A stretch of DNA of 64,000 bases, taken from contig NZ_JALPRK010000005.1 of assembly GCF_023195895.1 (NCBI RefSeq), positions 124,001 to 188,000 of the forward strand, in the 5' to 3' direction. The stretch's first letter is position 1, and every line of letters begins with the position of its first letter. The DNA comes from Paenibacillus mellifer (GTDB lineage: Bacteria; Bacillota; Bacilli; Paenibacillales; Paenibacillaceae). Shown in pieces: positions 34,687-42,992 of this stretch. The position numbers were made by a program, and so were the translations under genes. The notes under the pieces are model-generated. The model saw only the letters and a program-made list of their open reading frames with translations. It was not told where the DNA came from and ran no database searches.

Positions 34687-34874
34687 TCAAAGCGGGCGGA
34701 GAAGCCTTCTTGCTGCATCTGATCTTCCAACGCCATCACCTGCCGCCGGATGAGGTGTACAACAAAGATGAGAACGTGAAACGGTTTATGTACGCCTCGA
34801 TGATGCTGCAGTTGGAAGAGGAGGAGAAGGCGCGCAAGGAGCAGGAGAGAGCCGCCCGCAGGCTGAAGCCGTAA
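34677..34874 (+). CDS. -1 frame extension of the tail assembly chaperone
   Basis: The heptamer A-AAA-AAC (34677-34683) is in the correct frame (ATA AAA AAC TGA) for -1 slippage. After slipping, reading continues CTG ATC AAA GCG for 63 codons to the TAA at 34872. The added part has L-H-L-I-F-Q-R-H-H-L-P-P-D-E-V and a charged coiled-coil-like end rich in Glu/Lys/Arg. There is no start codon with a ribosome site for it. The arrangement equals lambda G/GT and is conserved in many tailed phages. Confidence 0.85.
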   Translation, partial: KKLIKAGGEAFLLHLIFQRHHLPPDEVYNKDENVKRFMYASMMLQLEEEEKARKEQERAARRLKP

Positions 34875-34899
34875 AGGCTGAACAGGGGAGGCGAGGAGG

Positions 34900-36894
34900 T
34901 TGAGCTCATCGGCAGGCGGGGGTATTCCCGACTTTTCGAAAGCAACGTTAAACGACTTGAACAAGCTCAACAAAATGATGAGCCAGCTGCAAAAAACAAC
35001 ATCCCAGCTTGAGCAGGTCAGCGGATTTGCCCGCATCGGGAAAGAGTTGGAAGCGACGCAGAGCACCAGTGCCAAGGTAGCCAAACAATTTGTTTCGCTC
35101 CAGCTCGCCACAGGTGCTACCGCTGGGATCATGCGGAAGAAGCTGGCTGCGATGAAGCCGGCCGTCGACAACTTTATGCTGGATTTGTCTTGGGCAGTTA
35201 AGGCCAAAGCGGAAAGTGTCTCCAAAGGGGCGAAGGCGCTTGGCAAGCCGTTTGCCGGGATGTGGCAGAAGGTTCAGGACAAGAGAGCGGCTTCGGCCAA
35301 GAAGAAGGCGGACGACGCCTTGGCCGCGAAGCTTGGATTTCCCGTGGGACCCAACGCTCCGCCAAAGTTAAAAGGAATCAAACGGCTGCAAAATATCGCA
35401 GGCAACACCGCGATTCAGAACCTGCCGGAAGACCGGAAGAAGATGCTCTCGTCCGCGGCTAGCACGGCAGGCAGCCTACTCGGTCAACTGCAGGATCGTT
35501 CGCTTGCGGCAGCCAAGGAATTCAGCACGGCGGTTGGTACGCTGCGGGGGGCTTCGATGGCCGGCCCTGGCCAAATGAAAGGGATGGTCGCGTCGCTGCG
35601 AGAGCTAGGCGGGCAGGTGCCACAAAATCTGAACGAGATCGCCAGTGTGATGGGGACGTTGAGCGGCAAAGCCAAACTTACGGGGACAACTTTGACCGCA
35701 ATGTCCAAAACGGTGCTGGACGCCTCACGGTTAAGTGGAGCAAACAGCGCCGAAGCGGCCAACGCGGCCGCTTCGGTCATGAGCGTTTGGGGCAAGAAGG
35801 CCGGCGAAGGAACCTTGATGATGGATCAGTTCTTCGCTGCTAGCCGCGTCAGCGGGGCGGGGATGGGCGATTTGCTCAAAAATATGGGTTCGCTCGGCCT
35901 GCCTCTGCAACAGATGGGACTTAGTTTCGAACAGTCAATGGCCTTAATGGCCAAGTGGCAGTCCGCTGGATTAACCCCGATTCAGGATGCGCTCCGGAAG
36001 GATGTGAAAGGCGAAGGCCTTGCTGCTATTACCGCTAAGATCAAAGCGGCGGCAACTGAGTCGGAGGCTGCGGCTTTGGCTGCTCAGTATTTTGGTCACA
36101 GCGTCAGCGGCGATCTGGTGGCCGCCCTGAAGAACGGGCAGGTTGAATTCGGCGGTGTGGTTGCGGCGATGAGTACGGCCGGCAACGCGATTCGGAACCA
36201 AGCCGGCGAGGTCCAAACCTTCGGGGATAAATGGGATATGCTCCAGAACCGGATTACGGTCGCTTTGGCGCCCTTAGGGGAAGCGATGTTGCCCCTCGGC
36301 GAAGCCCTGGCCTCCATCGTTGAAGTGTTAACTCGGGACGGGGATATCGTGCTGGCTACGATCGGCTCTATAGCCGCCTTGCTGCTTGGCGTCTTTGCAC
36401 CGGCCTTATGGGCTTCTGCGGTGGCGGGATGGGCGGCCGTTGCGCCGTTTCTTCCAATAATCGCAGCGGTCCTGCTGGTAGGGGTGGCCGTCGCAGGATT
36501 GGCGTACGTGTTCAAGTACCACATGGATTGGATCGTGGAGCAGGTTAACAAAGTGAAGGATAAAATCAGCTCCTTCCTCAGCGTCTTCGATATTTTCAGC
36601 GGTGACGAAAATGGGGGGGCCGGCGGAAATACAGCGACATCGAACGGCGGTCCGCCGACGAGCCGTTATCACGGCATGTCTTATGTGCCTTACGACGGAA
36701 TGATGGCCCGGCTGCACAAGGGTGAACGCATTATGACGGCCGCTGAGAACCGGGAATTCTCAAACGGGGCGAGCGGGGGAGCCGCCATATCGATTACGGG
36801 CAATACGTTTCATGTCCGCCAGGAATCCGATATAGATGCAATCGCTAGAGCGTTGGCCCGCGAAATCAAAGCGGCGGGAGGATTGATGGCGTAA
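34900..36894 (+). CDS. Tail tape measure protein
   Basis: A 664-residue protein with a Gly/Ser start, an alpha-helical body and a membrane-like segment at about residues 485-535 (A-L-L-L-G-V-F and V-G-V-A-V-A-G-L-A-Y-V). The centre has the TP901-type tape measure core (T-A-M-S-K-T-V-L-D-A-S-R-L-S-G, then A-N-A-A-A-S-V-M-S-V-W-G). The start is TTG 34900 with AGGGGAGG 8 nt upstream. Tape measure length sets tail length, and 664 residues implies a short tail (PBSX XkdO is far longer as I recall). Its TAA overlaps the next ATG. Confidence 0.88.
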   Translation: MSSSAGGGIPDFSKATLNDLNKLNKMMSQLQKTTSQLEQVSGFARIGKELEATQSTSAKVAKQFVSLQLATGATAGIMRKKLAAMKPAVDNFMLDLSWAVKAKAESVSKGAKALGKPFAGMWQKVQDKRAASAKKKADDALAAKLGFPVGPNAPPKLKGIKRLQNIAGNTAIQNLPEDRKKMLSSAASTAGSLLGQLQDRSLAAAKEFSTAVGTLRGASMAGPGQMKGMVASLRELGGQVPQNLNEIASVMGTLSGKAKLTGTTLTAMSKTVLDASRLSGANSAEAANAAASVMSVWGKKAGEGTLMMDQFFAASRVSGAGMGDLLKNMGSLGLPLQQMGLSFEQSMALMAKWQSAGLTPIQDALRKDVKGEGLAAITAKIKAAATESEAAALAAQYFGHSVSGDLVAALKNGQVEFGGVVAAMSTAGNAIRNQAGEVQTFGDKWDMLQNRITVALAPLGEAMLPLGEALASIVEVLTRDGDIVLATIGSIAALLLGVFAPALWASAVAGWAAVAPFLPIIAAVLLVGVAVAGLAYVFKYHMDWIVEQVNKVKDKISSFLSVFDIFSGDENGGAGGNTATSNGGPPTSRYHGMSYVPYDGMMARLHKGERIMTAAENREFSNGASGGAAISITGNTFHVRQESDIDAIARALAREIKAAGGLMA

Positions 36895-37553
36895 TGGCAT
36901 CGCTGGAGTTTTGGCTGAAGACGATCGATGAGAAGGAGTGGCTCTGGCTGCCGGTGAACCCGGAGCAGGTGTCGGTCAAAAGCTCTCACGGCTACGAGGA
37001 TATCCAGGTTACGCAGTTGGGAGAATACACGGTCATCGGGGAGGCGGTCCTGAAGGAATATTCGTTTGCTTCCTTTTTTCCGCGCGACTACCACCCCGGA
37101 TATTGCGAATATGAGTCCTTGCCCGATCCCTGGGCAACCGTGGAGAAAATTGAGGGCTGGATGAGAAGCCGACGTCCGGTGCGCCTCGACATTACGGGAA
37201 CCAAGCTCAAAGGGCTGGTGACCATCCGCTCCTTCCAGTACAGCGAACGCGCGGGGAACCCGGGCGATGTTTTTTTCGAACTGGAGTTGAAGGAATACAA
37301 GGAAGTGCAGTTCCGTCAGGTGGAGACATCCGGGTCGGGGAAAGCGATGGTGATTACGGGTGAATATCGCCCTGACACGAAGACGCCTCCGGCCTCCTAT
37401 GTTGTCATCCCTGGGGATACGTTGTGGAAAATCGCGCAGCGGACGCTCGGCAACGGTGACCGGTGGAGGGAAGTTTACGCGGCAAACAAAACCGTGATCG
37501 GGAAAGACCCGAACCGGATCGTTCCCGGCCAGAAGCTGGTGATTCCCTCATGA
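36894..37553 (+). CDS. LysM-domain baseplate protein (XkdP-like)
   Basis: A 219-residue protein: an N-terminal baseplate domain starting L-E-F-W-L-K-T-I-D and V-N-P-E-Q-V, then a C-terminal LysM (residues about 170-219: Y-V-V-I-P-G-D-T-L-W-K-I-A-Q-R and G-N-G-D-R-W-R-E-V-Y, ending V-P-G-Q-K-L-V-I-P). LysM binds peptidoglycan, and in contractile tails this subunit sits near the spike. It overlaps its upstream and downstream neighbours by 1 and 4 bp, so the genes are translated as one unit. Confidence 0.88.
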   Translation: MASLEFWLKTIDEKEWLWLPVNPEQVSVKSSHGYEDIQVTQLGEYTVIGEAVLKEYSFASFFPRDYHPGYCEYESLPDPWATVEKIEGWMRSRRPVRLDITGTKLKGLVTIRSFQYSERAGNPGDVFFELELKEYKEVQFRQVETSGSGKAMVITGEYRPDTKTPPASYVVIPGDTLWKIAQRTLGNGDRWREVYAANKTVIGKDPNRIVPGQKLVIPS

Positions 37554-38560
37554 ACTGGAGCGTGACCTATAAAGATCAGGAGCAAGACGTTTTTTTGGAT
37601 CCGATCGTCAAGTCCGTCAATTGGTCCGGTGATATCAAACAGGCCGCTCGCAAGCTGGTGGTCGAGTTGTCCAATACCGGAGATCTACGCGAGCTGTATA
37701 TGAAGCTCCAGAAAGGCGGGGAGCTGCGCCTTCTCCTGGACGATCAAGAGCTGTTTCGCGGCGTCCTGTTTGCCGATGAGATCGACTCCAAAGGCCAGAT
37801 GTCTCTAACGGCTTACGACGAAAACATCTACCTGACCAAAAGTAAGGATACGAAAATCTTTCGCGGGCAAACGGCCTCTGCGGTGGTGAAGCGACTGTGC
37901 AACGAGTTCTCCGTTCCGATGGGGGAAATTCAGGATACGGGTTACGTCATCCCGAAGCTGGTCTTACGCGACAAGACCCTGTTTGAAATGATGGTGACGG
38001 CCTTAACCGAAACCGAAAAGCAAAACGGACAACGATTCTGGATTACGTCGAAGGAAGGTAAGCTGCAGCTACTGGCGCGTAAGGAACAGAAGGGAAAGTG
38101 GGTGCTGGAGAATGGCGTGAACTTGCTAGGAGCCAGTTACTCGCAATCCATTGAAGAAACACGCACCCAAATCAAGGTCGTCGGCAAGGACGGGAAAAAG
38201 AAGGAGCTGTCTGCCAGTGCCAAGGATTCAGAACTGATCCGGAAGTTTGGTATCATGCAGCATTTGGAGAAACCGGATCAGGCGATGACCTCTTCGCAGA
38301 TGGAGCAGCGCGCCAAGCAACTGCTTAAGGATTTGGCGACCATCGAGGATCAAGCCCGCATCGATTGTTTGGGGATCGCCGACGTGGTTTCCGGCTCGTG
38401 CGTTTACGTCAAGGAATCCGTAACGGGCATTCTCGGCGGGTATTACGTTTCGGCCGACGAACATCGCTTCGAGCATGGCAAACACACGATGTCTTTAACC
38501 TTGTCGGCGACGGACGACATTCCCAAATTGGAATACAAGGAAGAGAAGGGGGCCGGTTAA
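37550..38560 (+). CDS. Baseplate hub protein (XkdQ-like)
   Basis: A 336-residue hub/gp27-like protein. ATG 37550 overlaps the LysM gene's stop. The N-terminus has W-S-V-T-Y-K-D and V-K-S-V-N-W-S-G-D-I-K-Q-A-A-R-K-L. The middle has L-M-M-V-T-A-L-T-E-T-E-K, and the C-terminal part contains Y-V-K-E-S-V-T-G-I-L-G-G-Y-Y-V. PBSX XkdQ has about the same length. It joins tube and baseplate. Confidence 0.85.
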   Translation: MNWSVTYKDQEQDVFLDPIVKSVNWSGDIKQAARKLVVELSNTGDLRELYMKLQKGGELRLLLDDQELFRGVLFADEIDSKGQMSLTAYDENIYLTKSKDTKIFRGQTASAVVKRLCNEFSVPMGEIQDTGYVIPKLVLRDKTLFEMMVTALTETEKQNGQRFWITSKEGKLQLLARKEQKGKWVLENGVNLLGASYSQSIEETRTQIKVVGKDGKKKELSASAKDSELIRKFGIMQHLEKPDQAMTSSQMEQRAKQLLKDLATIEDQARIDCLGIADVVSGSCVYVKESVTGILGGYYVSADEHRFEHGKHTMSLTLSATDDIPKLEYKEEKGAG

Positions 38561-39012
38561 TGGAACGCATCGAAGGTTCGGGGGCGAGCCAGCTTGTGCA
38601 ATTAATCCGAGCCATCGGCTACAACTCGGACATTACCTTGGAGTTGGCGACAGTGACGGCGCCGCCGCCTGAGCTGAAGATTAAGGTGGATCATATGAAC
38701 GTGGAGCTGGAGAAGGATGATTTAATCGTGGCTCAGTCGTTAACGAAATACACGCGGAAGGCGAACGTGAAGAGCGAGGGGAAGACGGAGGTGTCTTCCA
38801 CTTCCATCACTCAGGCATCCGTTTTGGTCGTATCAAGCGGGAGTGGTGAGATCACAAAATTTACTTCCTTCGGCATGTCCTCCGCAAATTTGACGGTGCA
38901 AGAAGCCGAACTTGAATTCACGGACGAACTGAAGAAAGACGATCGCGTGATCGTGGCCGGCATTCATCAAGGCCAAACCTATCTTATTTTGGATCGGGCG
39001 GTGATGTACTGA
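38560..39012 (+). CDS. DUF2577-type baseplate protein (XkdR-like)
   Basis: A 150-residue protein with L-V-Q-L-I-R near the N-terminus, L-E-L-A-T-V-T-A-P-P-P-E-L-K-I-K-V and L-E-K-D-D-L-I-V-A. The C-terminus is E-L-K-K-D-D-R-V-I-V-A-G-I-H-Q-G-Q-T-Y-L-I-L-D-R-A-V. This is the usual layout of the DUF2577 protein between hub and gp25-like genes. It overlaps both neighbours by 1 bp. Confidence 0.8.
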   Translation: MERIEGSGASQLVQLIRAIGYNSDITLELATVTAPPPELKIKVDHMNVELEKDDLIVAQSLTKYTRKANVKSEGKTEVSSTSITQASVLVVSSGSGEITKFTSFGMSSANLTVQEAELEFTDELKKDDRVIVAGIHQGQTYLILDRAVMY

Positions 39013-39425
39013 TGGCGTTGTCTCCGCTGCAAGGAAGGGAGGAGCGTTATGCGGAAGTTAAGCCGGAGAAGCTTCCTTCCCGGACGTATGCTCTCGATTT
39101 CGAAACGGGTCAAGTGGTCGAGCGGATCATTGATGGAACGGAGGCCATCCGTCAATTTATCCGCAAGGCGATTCAAACGGCACGTTACCGGTATTTGATT
39201 TACAACAGCCAATATGGCTGCGAAATCGAAAGTTTGCTGGGCCAGGACATTTCCCAGCAGCTGCTCAAGAGTGAAATCACGAGGGTGATTACCGAAGCGC
39301 TGCAGGAAGATGATCGCGTCGCCTCAGTAGATCAATTTCAAATCGTTAGGGAGAACGATAAGCTGTTCGTGACCTTTACGGTTCATACGACAGAAGGAGA
39401 CGTTCAGCAGGAGGTGAGGATATAA
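39012..39425 (+). CDS. DUF2634 / gp25-like baseplate protein (XkdS-like)
   Basis: A 137-residue protein. After a 30-residue lead, R-T-Y-A-L-D-F-E-T-G and Q-F-I-R-K-A-I-Q-T-A-R-Y-R-Y-L-I-Y are the DUF2634 marks. S-Q-Y-G-C-E-I-E-S-L-L-G and I-T-E-A-L-Q-E-D-D-R-V follow, as in gp25-like wedge proteins that start sheath assembly. Confidence 0.85.
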   Translation: MALSPLQGREERYAEVKPEKLPSRTYALDFETGQVVERIIDGTEAIRQFIRKAIQTARYRYLIYNSQYGCEIESLLGQDISQQLLKSEITRVITEALQEDDRVASVDQFQIVRENDKLFVTFTVHTTEGDVQQEVRI

Positions 39426-39427
39426 AC

Positions 39428-40489
39428 GTGTTTGAACATCAAACGAAAGAAGCCATTTTGCAGCGGATGCGGGACGCCTCGCCGAAGGAGATCGATACCC
39501 GTCAGGGGTCCATCACCTACGATTTGCTCTCCCCTGCGGCCATTGAGCTGGCACACGCCTACATCGAGCTGGACCATGTTCTGAAATTCGGCTTCGCCGG
39601 CCCGGAGCAGCCTTCCGAGTATCTGGATCTCCGCGCTGGAGAACTTGGCTTAACTCGCCGTCCAAGCGTGAAGGCGGAAGGGAAGTTGGTGTTTAGTGGA
39701 GATGAGGACACGATCATCCCGGAAGGAACTGCTGTATCGACAGATGAAGAGGAGGCCGTCATTTTTATCACGACCGAACCTGGGATCATCAAGCAGAAGA
39801 AGGCGACGGTAAAAGCGGTGGCTGCTGCCGGCGGTAAACGAGGCAACGTGGATAAGGGACGTGTCAAGCTGGTGCTGGGGAACCTGTCCGGGATCGTAAC
39901 GGTGACCAACCCCGAGGAATTCGTGAACGGTGCGGAAACCGAATCGGATGAGTCGTTGTTGGTTCGTTATTTCGACCGGGTACGCCGGCCCGCAACCAGC
40001 GGCAATGCCTGGCATTACCGCCAATGGGCACTGGAAGTGCGCGGGGTGGGCGACGTTAAGGTGTTCCCTGTGTGGAACGGCGGCGGAACCGTGAAGTTGT
40101 GTGTATTGTCGGAGGATAAAATTGCTCCTAACTCCACCATCGTACAGGATGTAAGGGAGGCAGTGGATGCCCGGAGGCCTGTAGGAGCCTCAGTCACCGT
40201 GGTGCCTGCCCAGGAATTGAAGATTAATGTGACGGCGAACGTGACGCTGGCTTCAGGTGCGGTATTGGCGAACGTCAAGGCGCTCTTCAGCGATAAATTA
40301 AAGGCGTTTCTGGCCGACTTGGCCTTCCAAAGCCCAGTTGTCCCTTATAACCGGATTTTTGGTTTGCTTCTCGATATCGAGGCCGTTACGGATTTCAAGA
40401 ACCTAACCATTAACGGCGTGGCCAATCAAAACTTGAATATTGGCGATGAGCAGGTTGCCGTGGCCGGGACGGTGAATTTTGTTGTCTAG
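39428..40489 (+). CDS. Baseplate J-like wedge protein (XkdT-like)
   Basis: A 353-residue protein starting at GTG 39428, 2 bp after the previous stop. It has D-T-R-Q-G-S-I-T-Y-D-L-L near residue 22, L-D-L-R-A-G-E-L-G-L-T-R near 62 and the baseplate J core A-T-S-G-N-A-W-H-Y-R-Q-W-A, G-V-G-D-V-K-V-F-P-V-W-N-G-G-G-T-V. The length matches PBSX XkdT (about 350). Confidence 0.9.
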   Translation: MFEHQTKEAILQRMRDASPKEIDTRQGSITYDLLSPAAIELAHAYIELDHVLKFGFAGPEQPSEYLDLRAGELGLTRRPSVKAEGKLVFSGDEDTIIPEGTAVSTDEEEAVIFITTEPGIIKQKKATVKAVAAAGGKRGNVDKGRVKLVLGNLSGIVTVTNPEEFVNGAETESDESLLVRYFDRVRRPATSGNAWHYRQWALEVRGVGDVKVFPVWNGGGTVKLCVLSEDKIAPNSTIVQDVREAVDARRPVGASVTVVPAQELKINVTANVTLASGAVLANVKALFSDKLKAFLADLAFQSPVVPYNRIFGLLLDIEAVTDFKNLTINGVANQNLNIGDEQVAVAGTVNFVV

Positions 40490-41102
40490 TCCAAGCAAAG
40501 CTGTTATGGTTCGAAATATCCAAAATGAGATGATGGATGATTTACCTGATTACTATATGCCGAGGGAAGCCAACGGGAAGCCGGGCCTCGTCGGTAATTT
40601 GATCACGCGCGAAGCTCAAGAGTTGGTTGATCTGAACGCCGAGATCCGGGAGGTATTGGATCAATTTTTTATCGATCGGGCAACTTGGGGATTAGCCACT
40701 TGGGAAGCCATTTGCGGCATTCCGATTGACGAAGGCAAACCTCAGGAACAACGGCGCTCGGTCATTAAGTCGAAGATTCGGGGAGCTGGAACCGTGACGC
40801 TGGCCGTCATCAAAGAGGTGGCGGATTCGTTTGAAAACGGGGAAATCCAGGTTCAAGAAAATTTCAACAAGTACGAAGTGGTGATCACTTTTATCGGTAA
40901 GCGCGGGGTTCCGCCAAATTTACCGGATATGCAAAACGCGCTGCGTGAAATCGTTCCAGCCCATCTCCAATTGGTGTTCCAATTTACTTATTTACGTTGG
41001 GAAGAGCTGGATGCGGCCGAATTAACATGGGAGAAACTCGACGCACTCGACATGTCTTGGGACGAGTTGGAAGTATGGAAGCCGGGGGCTAAACGATCAT
41101 GA
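40479..41102 (+). CDS. Tail protein of the XkdU/YmfQ (DUF2313) type
   Basis: A protein of about 200 residues with the wedge-to-fibre connector look: D-D-L-P-D-Y-Y, L-N-A-E-I-R-E-V-L-D-Q-F-F-I-D-R-A-T, W-G-L-A-T-W-E and Q-R-R-S-V-I-K-S-K-I-R-G. The C-terminus has repeated W-E-E-L-D-A, W-E-K-L-D-A, W-D-E-L-E units. The start is unsure: TTG 40479 overlaps the upstream gene, while ATG 40506 has a weak ribosome site. It comes right after the J-like protein, as in PBSX. Confidence 0.8.
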   Translation: MLSSPSKAVMVRNIQNEMMDDLPDYYMPREANGKPGLVGNLITREAQELVDLNAEIREVLDQFFIDRATWGLATWEAICGIPIDEGKPQEQRRSVIKSKIRGAGTVTLAVIKEVADSFENGEIQVQENFNKYEVVITFIGKRGVPPNLPDMQNALREIVPAHLQLVFQFTYLRWEELDAAELTWEKLDALDMSWDELEVWKPGAKRS

Positions 41103-41127
41103 GGTTACTTAAGAAAGGGGAGTACTT

Positions 41128-42171
41128 ATGCCAAAACTGCCTAGCGGTTTAACTACATTTGAGCCTTCAGATACCGTCAGAAGAACGGCTCAGAACGAAA
41201 ATATCGAAGCGATCGATGCTTTATTTCGTGCGACTGGAGGTCATCGACATACCGGGAAAGCCGGCGATGCACCGCAAATCGGCACCGAAGGGATCGCTGT
41301 CGGGGCGGTTACGTCGGACCGGATCGCTTTATCCGCTGTAACCGGAGATCGGGTCGCACGTGCAACGCTGTGCCGCAGGCATTTGAAATCCGGGCGGCTC
41401 AGTGGGAACGTCGCCAAATACAAGCCGTTTACCGTTACAGGAGGTGTGGTCGTTGGCGTACCGACTGCACCGTATCGTCAATACGGTGATAACTATTGGC
41501 TGGTCAATCGAAGCTCGGTTCCGTTCCCTCAATCGATAACCGTGAATCTCACAACCGAATATTACGAGATTGAAGGGATCAGCTTTGAAAATAACTGGGT
41601 CGCCCCGCCACGAAACTTCTATGTTGAAATCAGCAGTGACAATACCAACTGGACTAGAGCGTACACCTATTCTCATAGCGGCACAGAGCAGCCTCCCCAA
41701 TACCATCCATTCGATCAGTTGTTTCATGGTTCGTATGTACGGCTGACGCTGACGGAACCTGGGAATCAGACCAATATCGCTTACGTCTCGGGATTTGGCG
41801 TATTCAGCCGAGATGTTCAAGAAAGTCCGGATTTTCGAATCCATAAGGGATCGCTGCAATATTCTGAGGGATGGGGGTGGAAGGACGTGGGGATTAAAGG
41901 GGTTCAGCGAGGTTCGGCGAGTATTTCCTATTTTTATCCGAATGGAACGGGGTCCACAGTGAGAGAGGTGACGATCTCCGCGGTAAATCCGCAAAAGACA
42001 TTCGTCAACATCACCACATCAGGGTTGTCTCATTGGTTCCAAACCTCACCCATGATGGACGGTTCGGTTTGTGCAAGGTTGGTCGACGGCAATAAATTGC
42101 GATTTAACTTCTATGAGGGATTTTACGAGGCCTATGCCGAGATCTCCTGGGAGGTGATTGAGTTTGCCTAA
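41128..42171 (+). CDS. Putative tail fibre protein with a discoidin-like middle
   Basis: A 347-residue protein behind AAGAAAGGGGAG. The first ~110 residues have the fibre start P-S-G-L-T-T-F-E-P-S-D-T-V and short A-V-T-S-D-R-I / A-V-T-G-D-R-V repeats. Residues about 135-235 look like an F5/8 type C (discoidin) carbohydrate-binding domain (F-P-Q-S-I-T-V-N-L, Y-E-I-E-G-I-S-F, F-Y-V-E-I-S-S-D-N-T-N-W). The C-terminal part is unrecognised. It probably binds the target cell surface. It is far shorter than PBSX XkdV. Confidence 0.7.
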   Translation: MPKLPSGLTTFEPSDTVRRTAQNENIEAIDALFRATGGHRHTGKAGDAPQIGTEGIAVGAVTSDRIALSAVTGDRVARATLCRRHLKSGRLSGNVAKYKPFTVTGGVVVGVPTAPYRQYGDNYWLVNRSSVPFPQSITVNLTTEYYEIEGISFENNWVAPPRNFYVEISSDNTNWTRAYTYSHSGTEQPPQYHPFDQLFHGSYVRLTLTEPGNQTNIAYVSGFGVFSRDVQESPDFRIHKGSLQYSEGWGWKDVGIKGVQRGSASISYFYPNGTGSTVREVTISAVNPQKTFVNITTSGLSHWFQTSPMMDGSVCARLVDGNKLRFNFYEGFYEAYAEISWEVIEFA

Positions 42172-42604
42172 TTATTATGCACAAATTGATGAAGAAGGCC
42201 GGGTGTTTGCGGTGAGCGAACTGTCCGGAGAGGTAGAATCGCCGAATCTGGTCCCGATCAGTGAGCAGCAGTACAAAAGAGGAAACCTGCTGTTTACGCG
42301 GTACGCCGATGGCGGCTTCACGGGGGATTTCGTCCGCATGGAGGCGGATAAGACTCAAATTCGGGCGGATGGTGAAGATACGGTAACGGTAACAATCACC
42401 GTCGTTGATTGGCAAGGACAGGTGCAAAAGGAGTTTAACAACGAAGTGGCTGTTGAATTAAACGGGATACGGCAAACGGTGAAGGCGGCGAAAGGCGTTG
42501 CGGAGGTCACGATCAGCAGCGACGAACCAGGGGCTTACGCCTTAAAAACAGTGGGTCTCGATCGCAACGGTGATCTAAAGGTGGTGTTCGTAGATGGCAA
42601 CTAA
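42164..42604 (+). CDS. Tail-associated protein with an Ig-like domain
   Basis: About 146 residues from TTG 42164, chosen because GGGAGGTGA is 7 nt upstream; a TTG at 42158 is too close. It begins P-N-Y-Y-A-Q-I-D-E-E-G-R-V-F-A-V-S-E-L, common in fibre accessory proteins. It then has an invasin/Big-like segment (A-D-G-E-D-T-V-T-V-T-I-T-V-V-D, residues about 68-110). It overlaps the fibre gene by 8 bp and the next gene by 11 bp. Confidence 0.7.
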   Translation: MPNYYAQIDEEGRVFAVSELSGEVESPNLVPISEQQYKRGNLLFTRYADGGFTGDFVRMEADKTQIRADGEDTVTVTITVVDWQGQVQKEFNNEVAVELNGIRQTVKAAKGVAEVTISSDEPGAYALKTVGLDRNGDLKVVFVDGN

Positions 42605-42809
42605 GAAGCTGGCCGCTAAGGTTCATTTTCACATTCCAGCCGATCCGCTTCGCGTGAAGGTGGAGGAGATCCAACATAAATCCACTTCTCGCAAACAACA
42701 AAACCTCAAATCAACCGAGGTCACTCTAGACACCCTGTTCGAAATGCTAAATGATGTCCTGGAACAGCAGGCGTTGCTCCTAAAGGCACTCCAGCGGTCC
42801 CAAAAGTAA
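42594..42809 (+). CDS. Small protein at the end of the tail cluster
   Basis: A 71-residue basic protein, ATG inside the upstream gene, AAGGTGG before it. The second half is a predicted helix (V-T-L-D-T-L-F-E-M-L-N-D-V-L-E-Q-Q-A-L-L-L). There is no membrane segment, so it is not a holin. The function is unknown. A terminator follows directly. Confidence 0.7.
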   Translation: MATKKLAAKVHFHIPADPLRVKVEEIQHKSTSRKQQNLKSTEVTLDTLFEMLNDVLEQQALLLKALQRSQK

Positions 42810-42811
42810 AA

Positions 42812-42858
42812 TGAAGCCATCTGCCCCTGCGGGGAAGCGGATGGCTTTTTGTTTTCCC
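42812..42858 (+). terminator. Terminator ending the tail cluster
   Basis: AAGCCATCTGC(CCC) pairs with (GAAG)CGGATGGCTT, loop TGCGGG, followed by TTTTGTTTT. It lies immediately after the last tail gene and before the GH43 promoter. Confidence 0.85.
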
Positions 42859-42873
42859 CACCCTCACTCCGAA

Positions 42874-42910
42874 TGAAAACGTTGACAATCATCTGAGATG
42901 GGATTATGGT
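42874..42910 (+). promoter_or_regulatory. Promoter with cre-like box before GH43
   Basis: TGAAAACGTTGACA (42874-42887) fits the catabolite (cre) consensus TGNAANCGNWNNCA and contains the -35 TTGACA (42882-42887). TATGGT is the -10 (42905-42910), spacing 17. A CcpA- or LacI-type repressor bound here would block RNA polymerase. Confidence 0.75.
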
Positions 42911-42932
42911 GATGAGAACAAAATAAAATGTT

Positions 42933-42945
42933 TGTAATAAAACAA
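42933..42945 (+). promoter_or_regulatory. TGTAATAAAACAA motif, GH43 copy
   Basis: The 13-bp motif lies about 16 bp past the expected transcription start. It is identical to the copy at 44110 and one base different from copies at 50580 and, inverted, 49381. Confidence 0.65.
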
Positions 42946-42992
42946 ATAATTAACCAGTCTGTTAGAGCTATTTCAAAATGAGGAGGAAGAAC

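Noticed and set aside
32116-42809. Tail cluster as an extracellular contractile injection system (eCIS)
   Set aside because: No AAA+ ATPase, no PAAR spike and no toxin cargo were seen; gene order follows PBSX instead.
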